From Allofrancisella inopinata (GTDB lineage Bacteria > Pseudomonadota > Gammaproteobacteria > Francisellales > Francisellaceae), in contig NZ_CP038241.1 in the NCBI RefSeq assembly GCF_012222965.1, positions 744,001 through 808,000 of the forward strand: a DNA stretch of 64,000 nucleotides, in the 5' to 3' direction. The position numbers were made by a program, and so were the translations under genes. The notes under the pieces were generated by a model. It made no database searches. It saw only the letters and a program-made list of their open reading frames with translations, and had not been told where the DNA came from. Positions 9,471-19,474 of the stretch are shown piece after piece; position 1 is the first letter of the stretch, and each line of letters begins with the position of its first letter.

Positions 9471-10520
9471 TCAAAACAGCTCCATCTGCCTATCATCAAT
9501 CTCCCCAAGTCTGATGCCAATACCTATTAAACGAATCGGGTAAGTTTGCTTTTTATAAAGCTCGATTATTAGATTTGTGAAGATCTCTCTATCTATAGCT
9601 CTAGAGACTCTAGTCACACTAGTTTTATTAAATTTAGTGTCAGTAAACTTGACAAATATGCCAACTATACATTTGTAATGATTTTCTGATATCCGACTAG
9701 CTAGCTTTTGATATAAGCTAGGTAGTTTTTCTAGACAAGCCTCTAAGGTTTTTAGATCATCTAAATAGGTATTTTCAACACTTATAGATTTACGGATATG
9801 AATGGGGTTAACTATACGGTTATCAATACCTCTAGCATAGTTGTATAAACTACTACCAAACTTACCAAATTTTTCTATAAGAGTATTTAAGCTAAGTTGT
9901 TGCAATTGTGAACAAGTTTCAACATTCATGCTTTTTAGCTTCTCTTGAGATACTTTACCAACACCAAAGAGTTTTTTAACAGGTAAGTCTTTTATAAAAT
10001 CATCGACTTGTTTTGGCGTTATTACATATAAACCATTTGGTTTATTTATATCACTAGCTATTTTTGCTAAAAGTTTATTTGGGGCTATTCCAGCAGAGCC
10101 AGTTAAGCCAGTTTTTTCAAATATTTGTTTTTTTATTGCTTGAGCAATTAGAGTGGCACTATTTTGGTAGTCTGCTATATCAGTGACATCGATATAAGCT
10201 TCATCAAGAGATAGTGGTTCAACCTTATCTGTAAAAGAATGAAATATTTCTCTAATACTAGCAGAAGCTGCCTTATATTTTGTGAAATCTGTATTTAAAA
10301 GTATAAGGCTGGGACATTTTTGCATCGCTATAGACGTTGGCATTGCTGAATGTACACCGTATTTACGTGCGATATAGTTACAAGTTGATATTACACCACG
10401 TTTGGGATTTGTGCCACCAACAGCAAAAGGTTTATTTTTTAGGCTTGGATTTGCTTTTTCTTCTATCTGAGCAAAGAAATAATCCATATCAATATGTATG
10501 ATTTTTCTTATTTTACTCAT
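9471..10520 (-). CDS. dinB: DNA polymerase IV (Y-family translesion polymerase)
   Basis: A 349-residue Y-family polymerase that copies past damaged bases and is error-prone. The catalytic carboxylates are visible in [14 protein letters not shown] (first Asp near the N-terminus) and in [13 protein letters not shown] (the SLDEAY motif). The dNTP-contacting YIARKYGV, helix-hairpin-helix segments around [13 protein letters not shown], and a C-terminal little-finger domain follow. The last residues RQMELF match the beta-clamp binding peptide (QxxLF type) used by Pol IV. It starts 6 bases after the stop of the DJ-1/PfpI gene, so the two probably form one transcript. Confidence 0.93.
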   Translation of the reverse strand: MSKIRKIIHIDMDYFFAQIEEKANPSLKNKPFAVGGTNPKRGVISTCNYIARKYGVHSAMPTSIAMQKCPSLILLNTDFTKYKAASASIREIFHSFTDKVEPLSLDEAYIDVTDIADYQNSATLIAQAIKKQIFEKTGLTGSAGIAPNKLLAKIASDINKPNGLYVITPKQVDDFIKDLPVKKLFGVGKVSQEKLKSMNVETCSQLQQLSLNTLIEKFGKFGSSLYNYARGIDNRIVNPIHIRKSISVENTYLDDLKTLEACLEKLPSLYQKLASRISENHYKCIVGIFVKFTDTKFNKTSVTRVSRAIDREIFTNLIIELYKKQTYPIRLIGIGIRLGEIDDRQMELF

Positions 10521-10526
10521 GATTTT

Positions 10527-11129
10527 TTACTTATAAATATCTGCAAAAGGATCTATGTTAGAGTCTTCATACCAATTATATTCTATTTCAATACTTTTTT
10601 GTTTTGCTACCTCATAACCTAGTAAATCAGCGACAAAGCCCAAACTCATATCTATGCCGGCACTAACTCCTGAGCTTGTATAGATATTACCATCTTTAAT
10701 CCACCTTGCTTTGTCTATCCATATAACATCAGCAGCTATAGATTTTGTCCAGTTTAAAGCTTTCTTATTTGAGGTGGCTTTTTTCCCATCAAGTAACTTT
10801 GTTTGAGAAAATAAAGAAGAACCAGTACAAACTGTAAAAATATATTTAGCATTATTTGCTAGTCTAGTAAGTTCAGTGATCAATTTTTTATTATGAATTA
10901 GCTGACGAGTACCCATGCCGCCCGGTACAAATAAAACATAATCGTTTGAAGTTATTTTAGAGAAATCTTTAGTATTTATTTCTACTGCTTGGCTACTAGT
11001 GACTATACCGCCATTAATTGAATAATAGTTTGGTTTAAAATCATTTTTGAAGCTTCCTAAGACTTCAATTGGTCCAAATACATCTAAGGTCTCAAACTCA
11101 TCATATAAGATAGTTACTATCTCTAACAT
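10527..11129 (-). CDS. DJ-1/PfpI family protein (class I glutamine amidotransferase-like)
   Basis: A 200-residue DJ-1/PfpI superfamily protein, cytoplasmic. The nucleophile-elbow cysteine is in FTVCTGSSLFSQ, followed by the family motif LLDGKKATSNKKAL; VPGGMGTRQL forms the upstream glycine loop and SSGVSAGIDMSLGFV the later one. This pattern is closest to the isonitrile hydratase/AraC-N-terminal subgroup rather than the chaperone YajL or the PfpI protease, but the substrate is unknown. Probably cotranscribed with dinB, and divergent from yheS. Confidence 0.8.
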   Translation of the reverse strand: MLEIVTILYDEFETLDVFGPIEVLGSFKNDFKPNYYSINGGIVTSSQAVEINTKDFSKITSNDYVLFVPGGMGTRQLIHNKKLITELTRLANNAKYIFTVCTGSSLFSQTKLLDGKKATSNKKALNWTKSIAADVIWIDKARWIKDGNIYTSSGVSAGIDMSLGFVADLLGYEVAKQKSIEIEYNWYEDSNIDPFADIYK

Positions 11130-11321
11130 ACTTTTTTTTATATAAACTGTTTATTTATAAATAGTACAATAAAGTAATCGGTTTTTATATCATCTTATAG
11201 ATTATAAAACATCAATAAAACCAATACTTATGGCGGGATGCTAAAATTAACCTAGCGTGACTTTTTTATAATGAATTAACTATATATAATTACTCCTAAT
11301 AAATATAAAAAGTACAACTAA

Positions 11322-13205
11322 ATGATTTTCTTTAAAAATGTTTCTTATCAAGTTGAGATAAAAGAGTTATTTAATGATATTAACTTTTCTATTTTCCAAA
11401 ATCAAAAAATAGGTTTGGTGGGTAAGAATGGTACCGGTAAAACTACACTTTTCAACCTGATACAAGCAAATATTTCACCTGATAAAGGTGATATAGAGAT
11501 AGCTAAAAATACGCGTATAGTTACGGTTAAACAGGAAGTTGATGATTTTGAAATTAAAGTTATAGACTATGTGATTAATGGTGTTGAATCTATAAGATCT
11601 TTAAAACATAAGATGGCAGAAGCTTTAGATAAAGAAGATTTTGTTGAGTATTCTAAATACCATGAGGAATATGAATCATTAGGTGGTTATACTATAGAGT
11701 CTCAAGCTAGTAAGCTTTTAGCTGGTTTAGGGTTTAGTATTAGTCAATTAGAACAAAAAGTAAAAGAGCTATCTGGTGGTTGGCAGATAAGGTTAAACCT
11801 TGCTCAAGCACTTTTACAAGAGTCAGATATTTTGCTGCTTGACGAACCTACAAACCATTTGGATTTAGATGCAGTTTTATGGTTAGAGCAATATTTGCAA
11901 GAATATAAAGGTTCTTTGTTGCTTATTTCGCATGATAGGATTTTTTTAGACAACGTTGTTAAGCAGGTTTTTCACATAGATGAAAAAAAGATAGTTGCAT
12001 ATACGGGTAATTATTCATCTTTTGAAAAACAATCTTATGAACAAAAGGTTCTTCAACAAAAGCAGTTTGAAAAACAACAAAAGCATATAGAGCATTTAGA
12101 GAGTTTTATTAATCGCTTTAAAGCTAAAGCTTCAAAAGCTAAACAAGCTCAAAGCCGCGTTAAAATGCTTGATAAAATCCAACGCATAGAAGCTATAAAA
12201 ACTGAGTCAGAATTTAGTTTTGAGTTTAAGCAACCAAAAGAGCATTTAAATGGCACACTTGTCAGTTTACAAAATACAGATTTGGGGTACTTTCAAAATA
12301 AGGTTTTAAATAATATAAATTTGGTTATTTATAATGAAATGCGTATAGGGCTTTTGGGTCTAAATGGTGCTGGTAAATCAACTCTGATTAAATCTCTAAT
12401 TGGTGAAATAGATATACTTTCAGGTAAGATTGAAAAGCACCCAAATCTTAGAGTAGGGTATTTTTCACAACATTCTTTAGATATGTTAGATATGCAAGCT
12501 AGTCCTTTGTTACATATGCAAAGGTTAGATATGAAAGCTACCCAAGAAAAACTTAGAACATTTCTGGGGAGTTTTAACTTTACAGGAGATAAAGCTTTAG
12601 CTAAAGTAGTCAGTTTTTCTGGTGGTGAAAAAGCAAGGTTAGCTTTGGCGATGATAGTTTATCAAGAACCAAACTTTTTACTACTTGATGAACCGACAAA
12701 CCATTTAGATATTGGCGTACGTGAAGCTTTGACAGTAGCATTACAAAGTTTCCAGGGAGCTATTATTCTAGTTTCACATGATAGATTTCTGTTAGAGTCT
12801 ACCGTTGATGAATATATGTTAGTTGGGCAGGGAAGTGTTAAAGCTTTTGATGGTGATATGCATGATTATTATAAGTATATTTTAGAAATTAAAAAGCTGG
12901 AGAATAATGTTTCCTTGGAATCCCAAAATGTAGATACTAAAAAAGAAAATCGTAAGTTTTCAGCAGATAAAAGAAAACAGTTTAAACCCCTCCAAGACAA
13001 AGTTAAAAAATTAGAAAAAAGTTTAGGTAAGCTACAACAACAAAATCTAGTTATAGAAAAACAATTACAAAACCAAAATCTGTATGATAATAAAGAAAAA
13101 TTACAGAAAACTTTGTCAGAGCATACAAAATTAAAAGAGCAAATAGATAAAATAGAGTTAGAGTGGTTTGAGGCTTTGGAAGAGTTAGAATCTACAAGGG
13201 AATAA
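11322..13205 (+). CDS. yheS: ABC-F family ATPase YheS
   Basis: A 627-residue soluble ABC-F protein with two ABC cassettes and no membrane segments. Cassette 1 has Walker A GKNGTGKTTL, signature LSGGW and Walker B ILLLDEPTNHLDLD; cassette 2 has LNGAGKSTL, FSGGE and FLLLDEPTNHLDIG. The inter-cassette arm KAKASKAKQAQSR and the opening MIFFKNVSYQ match YheS rather than Uup or EttA. A charged coiled-coil C-terminus (about 545-627) follows. ABC-F factors act at the ribosomal E site to relieve stalls. The gene is divergent from the DJ-1 gene. Confidence 0.85.
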   Translation: MIFFKNVSYQVEIKELFNDINFSIFQNQKIGLVGKNGTGKTTLFNLIQANISPDKGDIEIAKNTRIVTVKQEVDDFEIKVIDYVINGVESIRSLKHKMAEALDKEDFVEYSKYHEEYESLGGYTIESQASKLLAGLGFSISQLEQKVKELSGGWQIRLNLAQALLQESDILLLDEPTNHLDLDAVLWLEQYLQEYKGSLLLISHDRIFLDNVVKQVFHIDEKKIVAYTGNYSSFEKQSYEQKVLQQKQFEKQQKHIEHLESFINRFKAKASKAKQAQSRVKMLDKIQRIEAIKTESEFSFEFKQPKEHLNGTLVSLQNTDLGYFQNKVLNNINLVIYNEMRIGLLGLNGAGKSTLIKSLIGEIDILSGKIEKHPNLRVGYFSQHSLDMLDMQASPLLHMQRLDMKATQEKLRTFLGSFNFTGDKALAKVVSFSGGEKARLALAMIVYQEPNFLLLDEPTNHLDIGVREALTVALQSFQGAIILVSHDRFLLESTVDEYMLVGQGSVKAFDGDMHDYYKYILEIKKLENNVSLESQNVDTKKENRKFSADKRKQFKPLQDKVKKLEKSLGKLQQQNLVIEKQLQNQNLYDNKEKLQKTLSEHTKLKEQIDKIELEWFEALEELESTRE

Positions 13206-13302
13206 TAGTTAAACCAAAATCTAGTTACTATTTTTAACCACTTTGATTATTAGTTTTTATTATGTTAAGTTAATAAGTACCCTTAATATAAAAAAACTAA
13301 AA

Positions 13303-15270
13303 ATGATAGAACGTAACAAAGGCGCATATGCACCGGTATTTTATCCAGCTATTATTTTAGCTGTTATCTTTTCTTTGATGGGAATATTTGCTCCAACTAT
13401 ATTCTCAAAATATATGGGAGCGATACAAAATTTAATTTTAAGTAACCTAGGGTGGCTATATATACTAGGGATGAGTATATTTGTTTGTTTATGCATATTT
13501 CTAATGTTTAGCAGGTTTGGGGATATAAAATTAGGTCAAGAACATGACTTACCTCAGTATAGCAATATTTCTTGGTTTGCTATGCTTTTTGCTGCGGGTA
13601 TGGGTATTGGACTTATGTTTTACGGTGTTGCAGAACCTTTGCAACACTATCTAGCTCCACCTGATCAGTCACTAGACCAATTTTATTTAGCACAAGAAGC
13701 TATGAATATTACTTTCTTTCACTGGGGAGTAGAGGCTTGGTCTGTCTATGCTATAGTTGGGTTATCATTAGCCTACTTTGCATATCGTCATGACTTGCCA
13801 TTATTGCCTAGGTCTATACTATATCCAATATTAGGTAAGCATATTTATGGTCCTATAGGTCATGCGGTGGATATATTTGCTATACTAGGTACACTCTTTG
13901 GAGTCGCTACATCCTTAGGCTTTGGTGCTATGCAGGTTAGTGCTGGAATTAATTTTTTGATAGGAATTCCAGATAATATAAATATGCAAGTAATCTACAT
14001 AGTTTTTATCGTTTTTCTAGCTACAGTTTCAGTAGCCTTAGGACTAGATAAAGGAATCAAATTTCTTAGTAATTTTAATATTATCTTAGCGTTAGCGTTA
14101 CTAGCTTTTGTATTGTTTTTTGGTCACACTACAGACCTTATAAAAGATTATTTCCAAAACATAGGTTACTACTTAAGCACTATTGTTAATAAAACTTTTA
14201 ATTTATATGCTTACAATAAAAACAATCAGACTTGGTTAAAAAGTTGGACTTTATTTTATTGGGGTTGGTGGATAGCTTGGTCGCCGTTTGTTGGGATGTT
14301 TATTGCTAAAGTTTCAAAAGGTAGAACTATTAGAGAATTTGTCGTAGGCGTTTTATTTATTCCGGTTGGTTTTACATTTTTATGGATGACTATTTTTGGT
14401 AATTCAGCTATTAATATAGTTATGAGTGGAGCAGGCTCAGAGTTAATAAATGCTTCTCAAAATAATATTCCTGTAGCTTTATTTGAGTTTTTAAGATTTT
14501 TTCCATTTTCTACTTTTGCGTCTATTTTAGCTGTATTTTTGGTTATAACATTTTTTGTAACTTCAGCAGATAGTGGCTCTTTAGTTATAGATATACTAGC
14601 AACAGGTAATGCTAAAGAATCAATTACGGCACATCGCATTTCTTGGTCTATACTAAGTGGTTTGCTAGCTATATCTTTGCTCTTAGCAGGAGGGTTGCAA
14701 GCACTGCAAGCTGCAACTATAATCAGTGCTTTTCCATTATTATTTATACTTTTTTTTATGTGTATATCTCTTATAAATAGTCTAAGGTTAGATTACTTAC
14801 GTATAAAGAGTATCGAAACTCACTCAACAGTTGTTCAGTACGTTAAGGCAAATACATCTTGGCAAGACAGGTTAGCAGCTATAGTTAATAAACCAACAAA
14901 AAATCAAGCCCGAGAGTTTCTAAAAGAAATTGTAAAACCAGCTATACTAGAAGTAGCTAATAAAATGCAACAAACTGGGTTAGACACAAAAGTAGACTTA
15001 GGAAAAGAGCAAATTCATTTGATAATTTCTAAGATAAATTCAGATAATTTTGTATATACAGTTATGCTTAGAGTTTATGACTCCCCTAGTTATAGAGATG
15101 ATGATATTGATAAATATACTAGAGTGGAAGTTTTTCTAAGTCATGGTGGTCAGTATTATGACATTATGGGTTACTCAAAAGAGCAGGTTATAGCTGATAT
15201 TATTAACCAATATGATAAACATCTTCATTATTTACACCTAGCTGTAGCGGATAAGGATATTGTTAACTAA
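13303..15270 (+). CDS. betT: BCCT family betaine/choline/carnitine transporter, BetT-like
   Basis: A BCCT transporter of 655 residues from the ATG at 13303; an upstream in-frame TTG at 13243 would add 20 residues that do not look like family sequence. The inner-membrane core has about 12 helices. It includes AAGMGIGLMFYGVAEP, the aromatic helix YWGWWIAWSPFVGMFIAKVSKGRTI characteristic of the substrate/ion path (shown here in part), and VTSADSGSLVID. A C-terminal cytoplasmic domain of about 165 residues is longer than in BetP-type members and resembles the BetT choline transporters of about 675 residues, in which the tail senses osmolarity. Choline or another quaternary amine is the likely substrate. 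No bet synthesis genes are nearby. Confidence 0.82.
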   Translation: MIERNKGAYAPVFYPAIILAVIFSLMGIFAPTIFSKYMGAIQNLILSNLGWLYILGMSIFVCLCIFLMFSRFGDIKLGQEHDLPQYSNISWFAMLFAAGMGIGLMFYGVAEPLQHYLAPPDQSLDQFYLAQEAMNITFFHWGVEAWSVYAIVGLSLAYFAYRHDLPLLPRSILYPILGKHIYGPIGHAVDIFAILGTLFGVATSLGFGAMQVSAGINFLIGIPDNINMQVIYIVFIVFLATVSVALGLDKGIKFLSNFNIILALALLAFVLFFGHTTDLIKDYFQNIGYYLSTIVNKTFNLYAYNKNNQTWLKSWTLFYWGWWIAWSPFVGMFIAKVSKGRTIREFVVGVLFIPVGFTFLWMTIFGNSAINIVMSGAGSELINASQNNIPVALFEFLRFFPFSTFASILAVFLVITFFVTSADSGSLVIDILATGNAKESITAHRISWSILSGLLAISLLLAGGLQALQAATIISAFPLLFILFFMCISLINSLRLDYLRIKSIETHSTVVQYVKANTSWQDRLAAIVNKPTKNQAREFLKEIVKPAILEVANKMQQTGLDTKVDLGKEQIHLIISKINSDNFVYTVMLRVYDSPSYRDDDIDKYTRVEVFLSHGGQYYDIMGYSKEQVIADIINQYDKHLHYLHLAVADKDIVN

Positions 15271-15297
15271 CTTTCTTTAAAACATTCTAAAATAGTA

Positions 15298-16056
15298 TCA
15301 CGAAATTATTAATTTTTGTCTTAAACTCTCAAACAAATATATTGTAGCAGCTTGAGCCACATTGAGTGACTCTATATTGCTAAGTGTTGGAATCATAGTT
15401 TTTTGTCCAACGGAGAAATCTACTATACCATTAGCTTCTTCACCAAAAACTAAAACACTGTTATTAAGTTTAAAACTTTGATCGTAGCAAGATACTCCCT
15501 CGTGAGGGGTGGTTAACCATACTTGACGTTGTTTTATCTGGGAATGATTACAAAGTTCTTTCAAATCTCCAAAAAAACCGAAATTTAGACTAAACTGAGC
15601 TCCCATGCCAGCACGTATTGCTTTAGGGTTAAAAGGATCTACAGTACCATTTATAAGCGCGACTTCCGTTAGCCCAACAGCAATAGCAGTGCGTAATACT
15701 GTCCCCATATTGCCAGGATCTTGGATACGATCTAAGACTAATAAAAAATCATCATTAAATTTTAGATTCTTAACTTTTGGTTTATATGCAAGTAGCATGA
15801 TTTCCTGGGAGTTATGTGTTTGAGAAAGCTCAGTAAACTCTTTTTCAGAAACGATAAATTTTTGCTCTATATCGTAGCTTTCATTATCACTTTCTTTAGT
15901 CAATATAAGTGCCGCAATTTGGGTTTTATCGAGCCTAACTAATGCCTCTTGGCAACATCTTAGTCCTTCGATTATGTAAAATTGAGATTTTTTTCTACCT
16001 TGGTTTGAGTGTAATTTTTTTATTTCTTTTTGGAGCTTTTGAGTCAAAGTCTGCAT
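15298..16056 (-). CDS. SpoU/TrmH family RNA 2'-O-methyltransferase
   Basis: A 252-residue SPOUT-fold methyltransferase that would transfer methyl from S-adenosylmethionine to ribose 2'-OH in rRNA or tRNA. A small substrate-binding domain comes first (about 1-95). The SpoU core follows: motif 1 LDRIQDPGNMGTVLRTA with the conserved N and R, motif 2 LVFGEEANGI, and motif 3 IPTLSNIESLNVAQAATIYL, the trefoil-knot cofactor site. The overall plan resembles RlmB and the generic TrmH-family proteins; I cannot assign the modified nucleotide. Convergent with the BCCT gene. Confidence 0.85.
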   Translation of the reverse strand: MQTLTQKLQKEIKKLHSNQGRKKSQFYIIEGLRCCQEALVRLDKTQIAALILTKESDNESYDIEQKFIVSEKEFTELSQTHNSQEIMLLAYKPKVKNLKFNDDFLLVLDRIQDPGNMGTVLRTAIAVGLTEVALINGTVDPFNPKAIRAGMGAQFSLNFGFFGDLKELCNHSQIKQRQVWLTTPHEGVSCYDQSFKLNNSVLVFGEEANGIVDFSVGQKTMIPTLSNIESLNVAQAATIYLFESLRQKLIIS

Positions 16057-16342
16057 TTGAGGTAGTATGTTTTTTACTTTTGTAGTTATTGTATGTTTTT
16101 TACTTATTAGTTTAAATAGTAATATTAATCATCGGATTGTTATAAACGGATTACTATTTGAAGCCGGTAATTAAATATTTAGTATATGAAGATGTAAACT
16201 GCGCTTTTTCAAATATTTTTGCCTTATTATTATTTGCCTAATTTCAGCTTTCAACAGTCCCATTATGGACACATGTAAATAACTTTTCTTTATAAGGTTT
16301 AATGTTTTACCAAAATCAAATCTTTTGAATTTATAGTTAAAT

Positions 16343-16849
16343 TTAATTCCAATGATTTATTGCGTTTAAGTATAGCATTGATTTTGTGGGATTTTTGCTT
16401 ATAAAATTTCTATTAAAAGAAAGAAGAGTAACAAGTAATTTATAGTTTCTTTTATTCTTTTCTTCTTCTGGTTTGTAGCTTTGTGCCCAGTTTAATAGTT
16501 GGTTTTTAAAATTTTTGCGACTACCTTTATATTCTTTCATTATATAATTTGCATAACTATTATCATAGTCATTAATCTTTAAATAGACAGCAACTGTATC
16601 TGCATGACCATTTTCTAAAGCCATGTAAAGTCCTGGGAACATATCTTTGTCTTTAGCAGCCAATAACTTTATTTTTTTAGCAATGTTAATACCACTAATA
16701 TTATTTATGGCGTTAATATAAGCTGTAACAGCTGATGTATGACCATTTTGTAAAGCCATGTAAAGCCATGTAAAGCCCAGGGGTCCCATTTTTGCTTTTA
16801 GCAGCCAGTAACCATATTTTCTTAGCAAGGCTAATACCACTAATACCAT
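16343..16849 (-). pseudogene. Out-of-frame C-terminal remainder of the repeat protein
   Basis: This reading frame continues the protein encoded just upstream (18695 to 16713, same strand) after a frameshift. From the shift onward it reads as a further complete 45-residue repeat (ALQNGHTSAVTAYINAI), a degenerate one (GHADTVAVYL), and then a unique C-terminus of about 85 residues, with WAQSYKPEEEKNKRNYKLL in its middle and ISKNPTKSMLYLNAINHWN as its last residues. The shift coincides with a 10-bp direct duplication (TAAAGCCATG twice, 16751-16770). Removing one copy joins both frames exactly. As the sequence stands this part is probably not translated unless an internal start or slippage is used. 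Confidence 0.7.
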
Positions 16850-17430
16850 TTATAGCGTTAATATAAGCTGTAACAGCTGCTGCATGACCATTTTGTAAAG
16901 CCGAGTAAAGCCCGGGGAACCCACGTTTGTTTTTAGTAGCCAATAACTCTATTTTCTTAGCGGTGTTAATGCCACTAATATTATTTATAGCGTTAATATA
17001 AGCTGTAACAGCTAATGTATGGCCCTCTAGTAAAGCCACGTAAAGTCCAGGTAACTTATCTTTGCTTTTAGCAGCCAATAACTCTATTTTCTTAGCAATG
17101 TTAATACCCCTAATACTATTTATAGCGTTAATATAAGCTGTAACAGCTGCTGCATGACCCTTTCGTAAAGCCACGTAAAGTCCAGGGAACTTATCTTTGC
17201 TTTTAGCAGCCAATAACTCTATTTTCTTAGCAATGTTAATACCCCTAATACTATTTATAGCGTTAATATAAACTGTAACAGCTGCTGCATGACCCTTTCG
17301 TAAAGCCATGTAAAGTCCAGGGGTTTCGTTTTCGTTTTTAGCAGCCAATAATTCTATTTTCTTATCAATGCTAATATCATTAATACTATTTATGGCGTTA
17401 ATATAAGCTGTAACAGCTGCTGCATGACCA
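16606..17430. repeat. 135-bp tandem repeats within the effector gene, one with a 10-bp insertion
   Basis: The sequence beginning GACC (or GGCC) recurs at 17426, 17291, 17156, 17021, 16886, 16741 and 16606. Spacings are 135, 135, 135, 135, 145 and 135 bp. The single 145-bp interval holds the duplicated TAAAGCCATG at 16751-16770. Neighbouring copies are nearly identical over long stretches, so they are recent duplications or homogenised by recombination, and are able to expand or contract. Confidence 0.9.
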
Positions 17431-18695
17431 TTTCCCAAGGCTAAATATAATAATCCAGCATTGTCACTTTTGGGGATTGGTAATAAATTTTTCCAATAAT
17501 CACTTTTAGGTTCGTCAAAACCCTCCTCTGGAACAACTGGGTTATCACCAGATCGTTCTACTCCAAATACTAAAATAGAAATTGCATACTCTTGATTAGC
17601 GTCTGAAATTGTTTCCCTAAATAAGGACTCTAATATATTACATCCATTTTGCAAATGAACGTCAGAAAAGGTAAGCCGCTTATATGTGTCATGGTCAATT
17701 AAATGGTAACCCATTTCATTTGAACCCCCAATTGCAATAACATGGCGATTTCTACCAAGTAAACATGCAGTAGGCTTTTCATTAATTAAGAATTTTTTTA
17801 TTAGACCCCAGGCATTATCTTTAGTATAGAGACCTAAGTGTTTCTTTAGTAAATAAATAGAATTATCTTTCTGCCTTTCTTTTTCTTGCTCTTGCTCACC
17901 GAATAAGGTTAAGTTAAAGTTTGTTGCACTATTACTACGCTTTAGCACTTTATTTTTTTGTATACTTCCACGGTTACCTAGGTTTGATATGGTACGACGA
18001 AGATTTGGCCTGTTTTCTTGCGAGTGTTTTGGTTGTTTAAACAACTCCCTACCAAGATTATAGTCTTTAAATGTAAATGGTTTATTATCTCCATCCCAGG
18101 TGTTAAAGTTTTTATTCCATACCGCCTCTTCTTCTACACTAAGATCTTTTGGGCTTTTTAAGCCATGATATACAGCTATCCCCTCAAGCCAAGGTTTTAT
18201 GCTTAATAATTTATCTATTACAATAAGACTTTGTTGAGATTGTGGTTTGTCTTTATTAAATCTGTCTTCCTCAGCTTTGTTAATATCACGAACTAATAGT
18301 TCGATGGCAAAAAAATCTTTTAACTTTTTTAATCCTTCTTTGCTAGGTATTATTAAAGGTGGTGAAATTGAATTAATTTCATTTGCAATTTCAGCTGGCA
18401 ATTTACCTGTTATAAGTTCAAGGGTACCTTCTTTATTATAGTGAAAACTATATTTTTTATTTGAGGGGTTTATATATATAGTATCTAAGTCATGATGTTC
18501 AGGCAGTGGATTCAGATTTATAACTTTATAATTTCTTAACTTATTGTCATAACCATTAATAAACTTTAATCTGTTAACATACGTATTAATATCGTTTCTA
18601 ATAATAGCCTGTATTGCCATAAAAGCTACACCATAGCACATTCCGCCTTCGTTGATAGTGTATCCAAGGCGTTTCATTAAAAAAATGCTAATCAT
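16713..18695 (-). CDS. Repeat-bearing candidate effector with a possible papain/YopT-like domain (C-terminus frameshifted)
   Basis: A 660-residue protein, no family recognised outright. Residues 8-30 carry GGMCYGVAFMA with Cys20; a later stretch has NRHVIAI (His318) and YHLIDHD (Asp334). A Cys, a His in a beta-strand and an Asp about 16 residues on is the order and spacing of YopT/AvrPphB-type (C58, clan CA) proteases. The Cys motif recurs in the ankyrin protein at 38509-40125. From about residue 415 come five 45-residue repeats (GHAAAVTAYINAIN...PGLYMAL) that look like expanded ankyrin-like helical pairs. The last 18 residues are out of frame, because of a 10-bp duplication. The gene is solitary, with AT-rich flanks and no signal peptide. 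Function as a host-directed protease is inference. Confidence 0.6.
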   Translation of the reverse strand: MISIFLMKRLGYTINEGGMCYGVAFMAIQAIIRNDINTYVNRLKFINGYDNKLRNYKVINLNPLPEHHDLDTIYINPSNKKYSFHYNKEGTLELITGKLPAEIANEINSISPPLIIPSKEGLKKLKDFFAIELLVRDINKAEEDRFNKDKPQSQQSLIVIDKLLSIKPWLEGIAVYHGLKSPKDLSVEEEAVWNKNFNTWDGDNKPFTFKDYNLGRELFKQPKHSQENRPNLRRTISNLGNRGSIQKNKVLKRSNSATNFNLTLFGEQEQEKERQKDNSIYLLKKHLGLYTKDNAWGLIKKFLINEKPTACLLGRNRHVIAIGGSNEMGYHLIDHDTYKRLTFSDVHLQNGCNILESLFRETISDANQEYAISILVFGVERSGDNPVVPEEGFDEPKSDYWKNLLPIPKSDNAGLLYLALGNGHAAAVTAYINAINSINDISIDKKIELLAAKNENETPGLYMALRKGHAAAVTVYINAINSIRGINIAKKIELLAAKSKDKFPGLYVALRKGHAAAVTAYINAINSIRGINIAKKIELLAAKSKDKLPGLYVALLEGHTLAVTAYINAINNISGINTAKKIELLATKNKRGFPGLYSALQNGHAAAVTAYINAINGISGISLAKKIWLLAAKSKNGTPGLYMALHGFTKWSYISCYSLY

Positions 18696-18938
18696 ATTTG
18701 TAATTTATATGTGATATTAAAATAATTACATAATTATACATTATTTTAAAATAAACAAAACTAAAAATAATTAATTTGTATAAAATTTATAAATTGTTTA
18801 ATATAAATATACTAATAGTGTGTTTTATATAGTTACTTTAAAATTAAAATCTCTGATTAAGTATAAAAGTACGTTACACTATCATTTATTTAATAAACGG
18901 TGTACAAAAGTGCATCCAGGTGTTAAGGGTTTATCAAG

Positions 18939-19439
18939 TTACAATACTTTTTCAACTTCAATGGTTTTAGATTCTTTAGTGCATTCAGGTTTTTTAGGTA
19001 ATACTACCCAAAGCATCCCTTTTTTAAATGATGCTTTAGCTTTATCAGTATCTACTGTATCAGGCAAAGATAGACTACGTTCATAACTGCCGTAATTAAT
19101 TTCACGCATCATATAGTTTTTATCTTTATCTTGCCTGGACGTGGTTTTTTCTCCTTTAACTGTTAAAATTCCATTGTCTATGGAAACTTTAATATCCTCT
19201 TCACCTAATCCTGGCATTTCAATCTCAATTTTAAGTTGATTTTTTTCATCAACAACATCTACCGCAGGGCAAAGAGATAAGTCTTCAAAACGTTCAATAG
19301 AGGAGCTAAATGGTTCAAACCATTCATAGATATTATTAAATGCCTTATTAAACTCGTTTTGTGCTGTTGACCAAAATGGTGTATTTTTACGCTGACCTAA
19401 ATTAATAGGAACATTTTTCTTAGTAGCTAGCAAATTCAT
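18939..19439 (-). CDS. Small heat shock protein, Hsp20/alpha-crystallin family
   Basis: A 166-residue ATP-independent chaperone that holds unfolding proteins. The alpha-crystallin domain spans about 58-155: PAVDVVDEKNQLKIEIEMPG at its start, then ILTVKGEK, the loop region MMREINYGSYERSLSLP, and KASFKKGMLWVVLPK, the usual G-x-L motif. The N-terminal arm is long and rich in aromatic residues, and there is no clear C-terminal IXI motif beyond TIEVEKVL. A strong AGGAGGT ribosome site precedes the ATG at 19439. It diverges from the CBS-pair gene, with an FNR-type palindrome between them, suggesting expression under low oxygen or NO. Confidence 0.92.
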   Translation of the reverse strand: MNLLATKKNVPINLGQRKNTPFWSTAQNEFNKAFNNIYEWFEPFSSSIERFEDLSLCPAVDVVDEKNQLKIEIEMPGLGEEDIKVSIDNGILTVKGEKTTSRQDKDKNYMMREINYGSYERSLSLPDTVDTDKAKASFKKGMLWVVLPKKPECTKESKTIEVEKVL

Positions 19440-19474
19440 AATTACCTCCTATTGGTAGTGTTAGAAAAGCAACT

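Noticed and set aside
13243-13302. TTG start giving a 20-residue longer BCCT transporter
   Set aside because: The extra residues are unlike the family and the downstream ATG gives the expected N-terminus.
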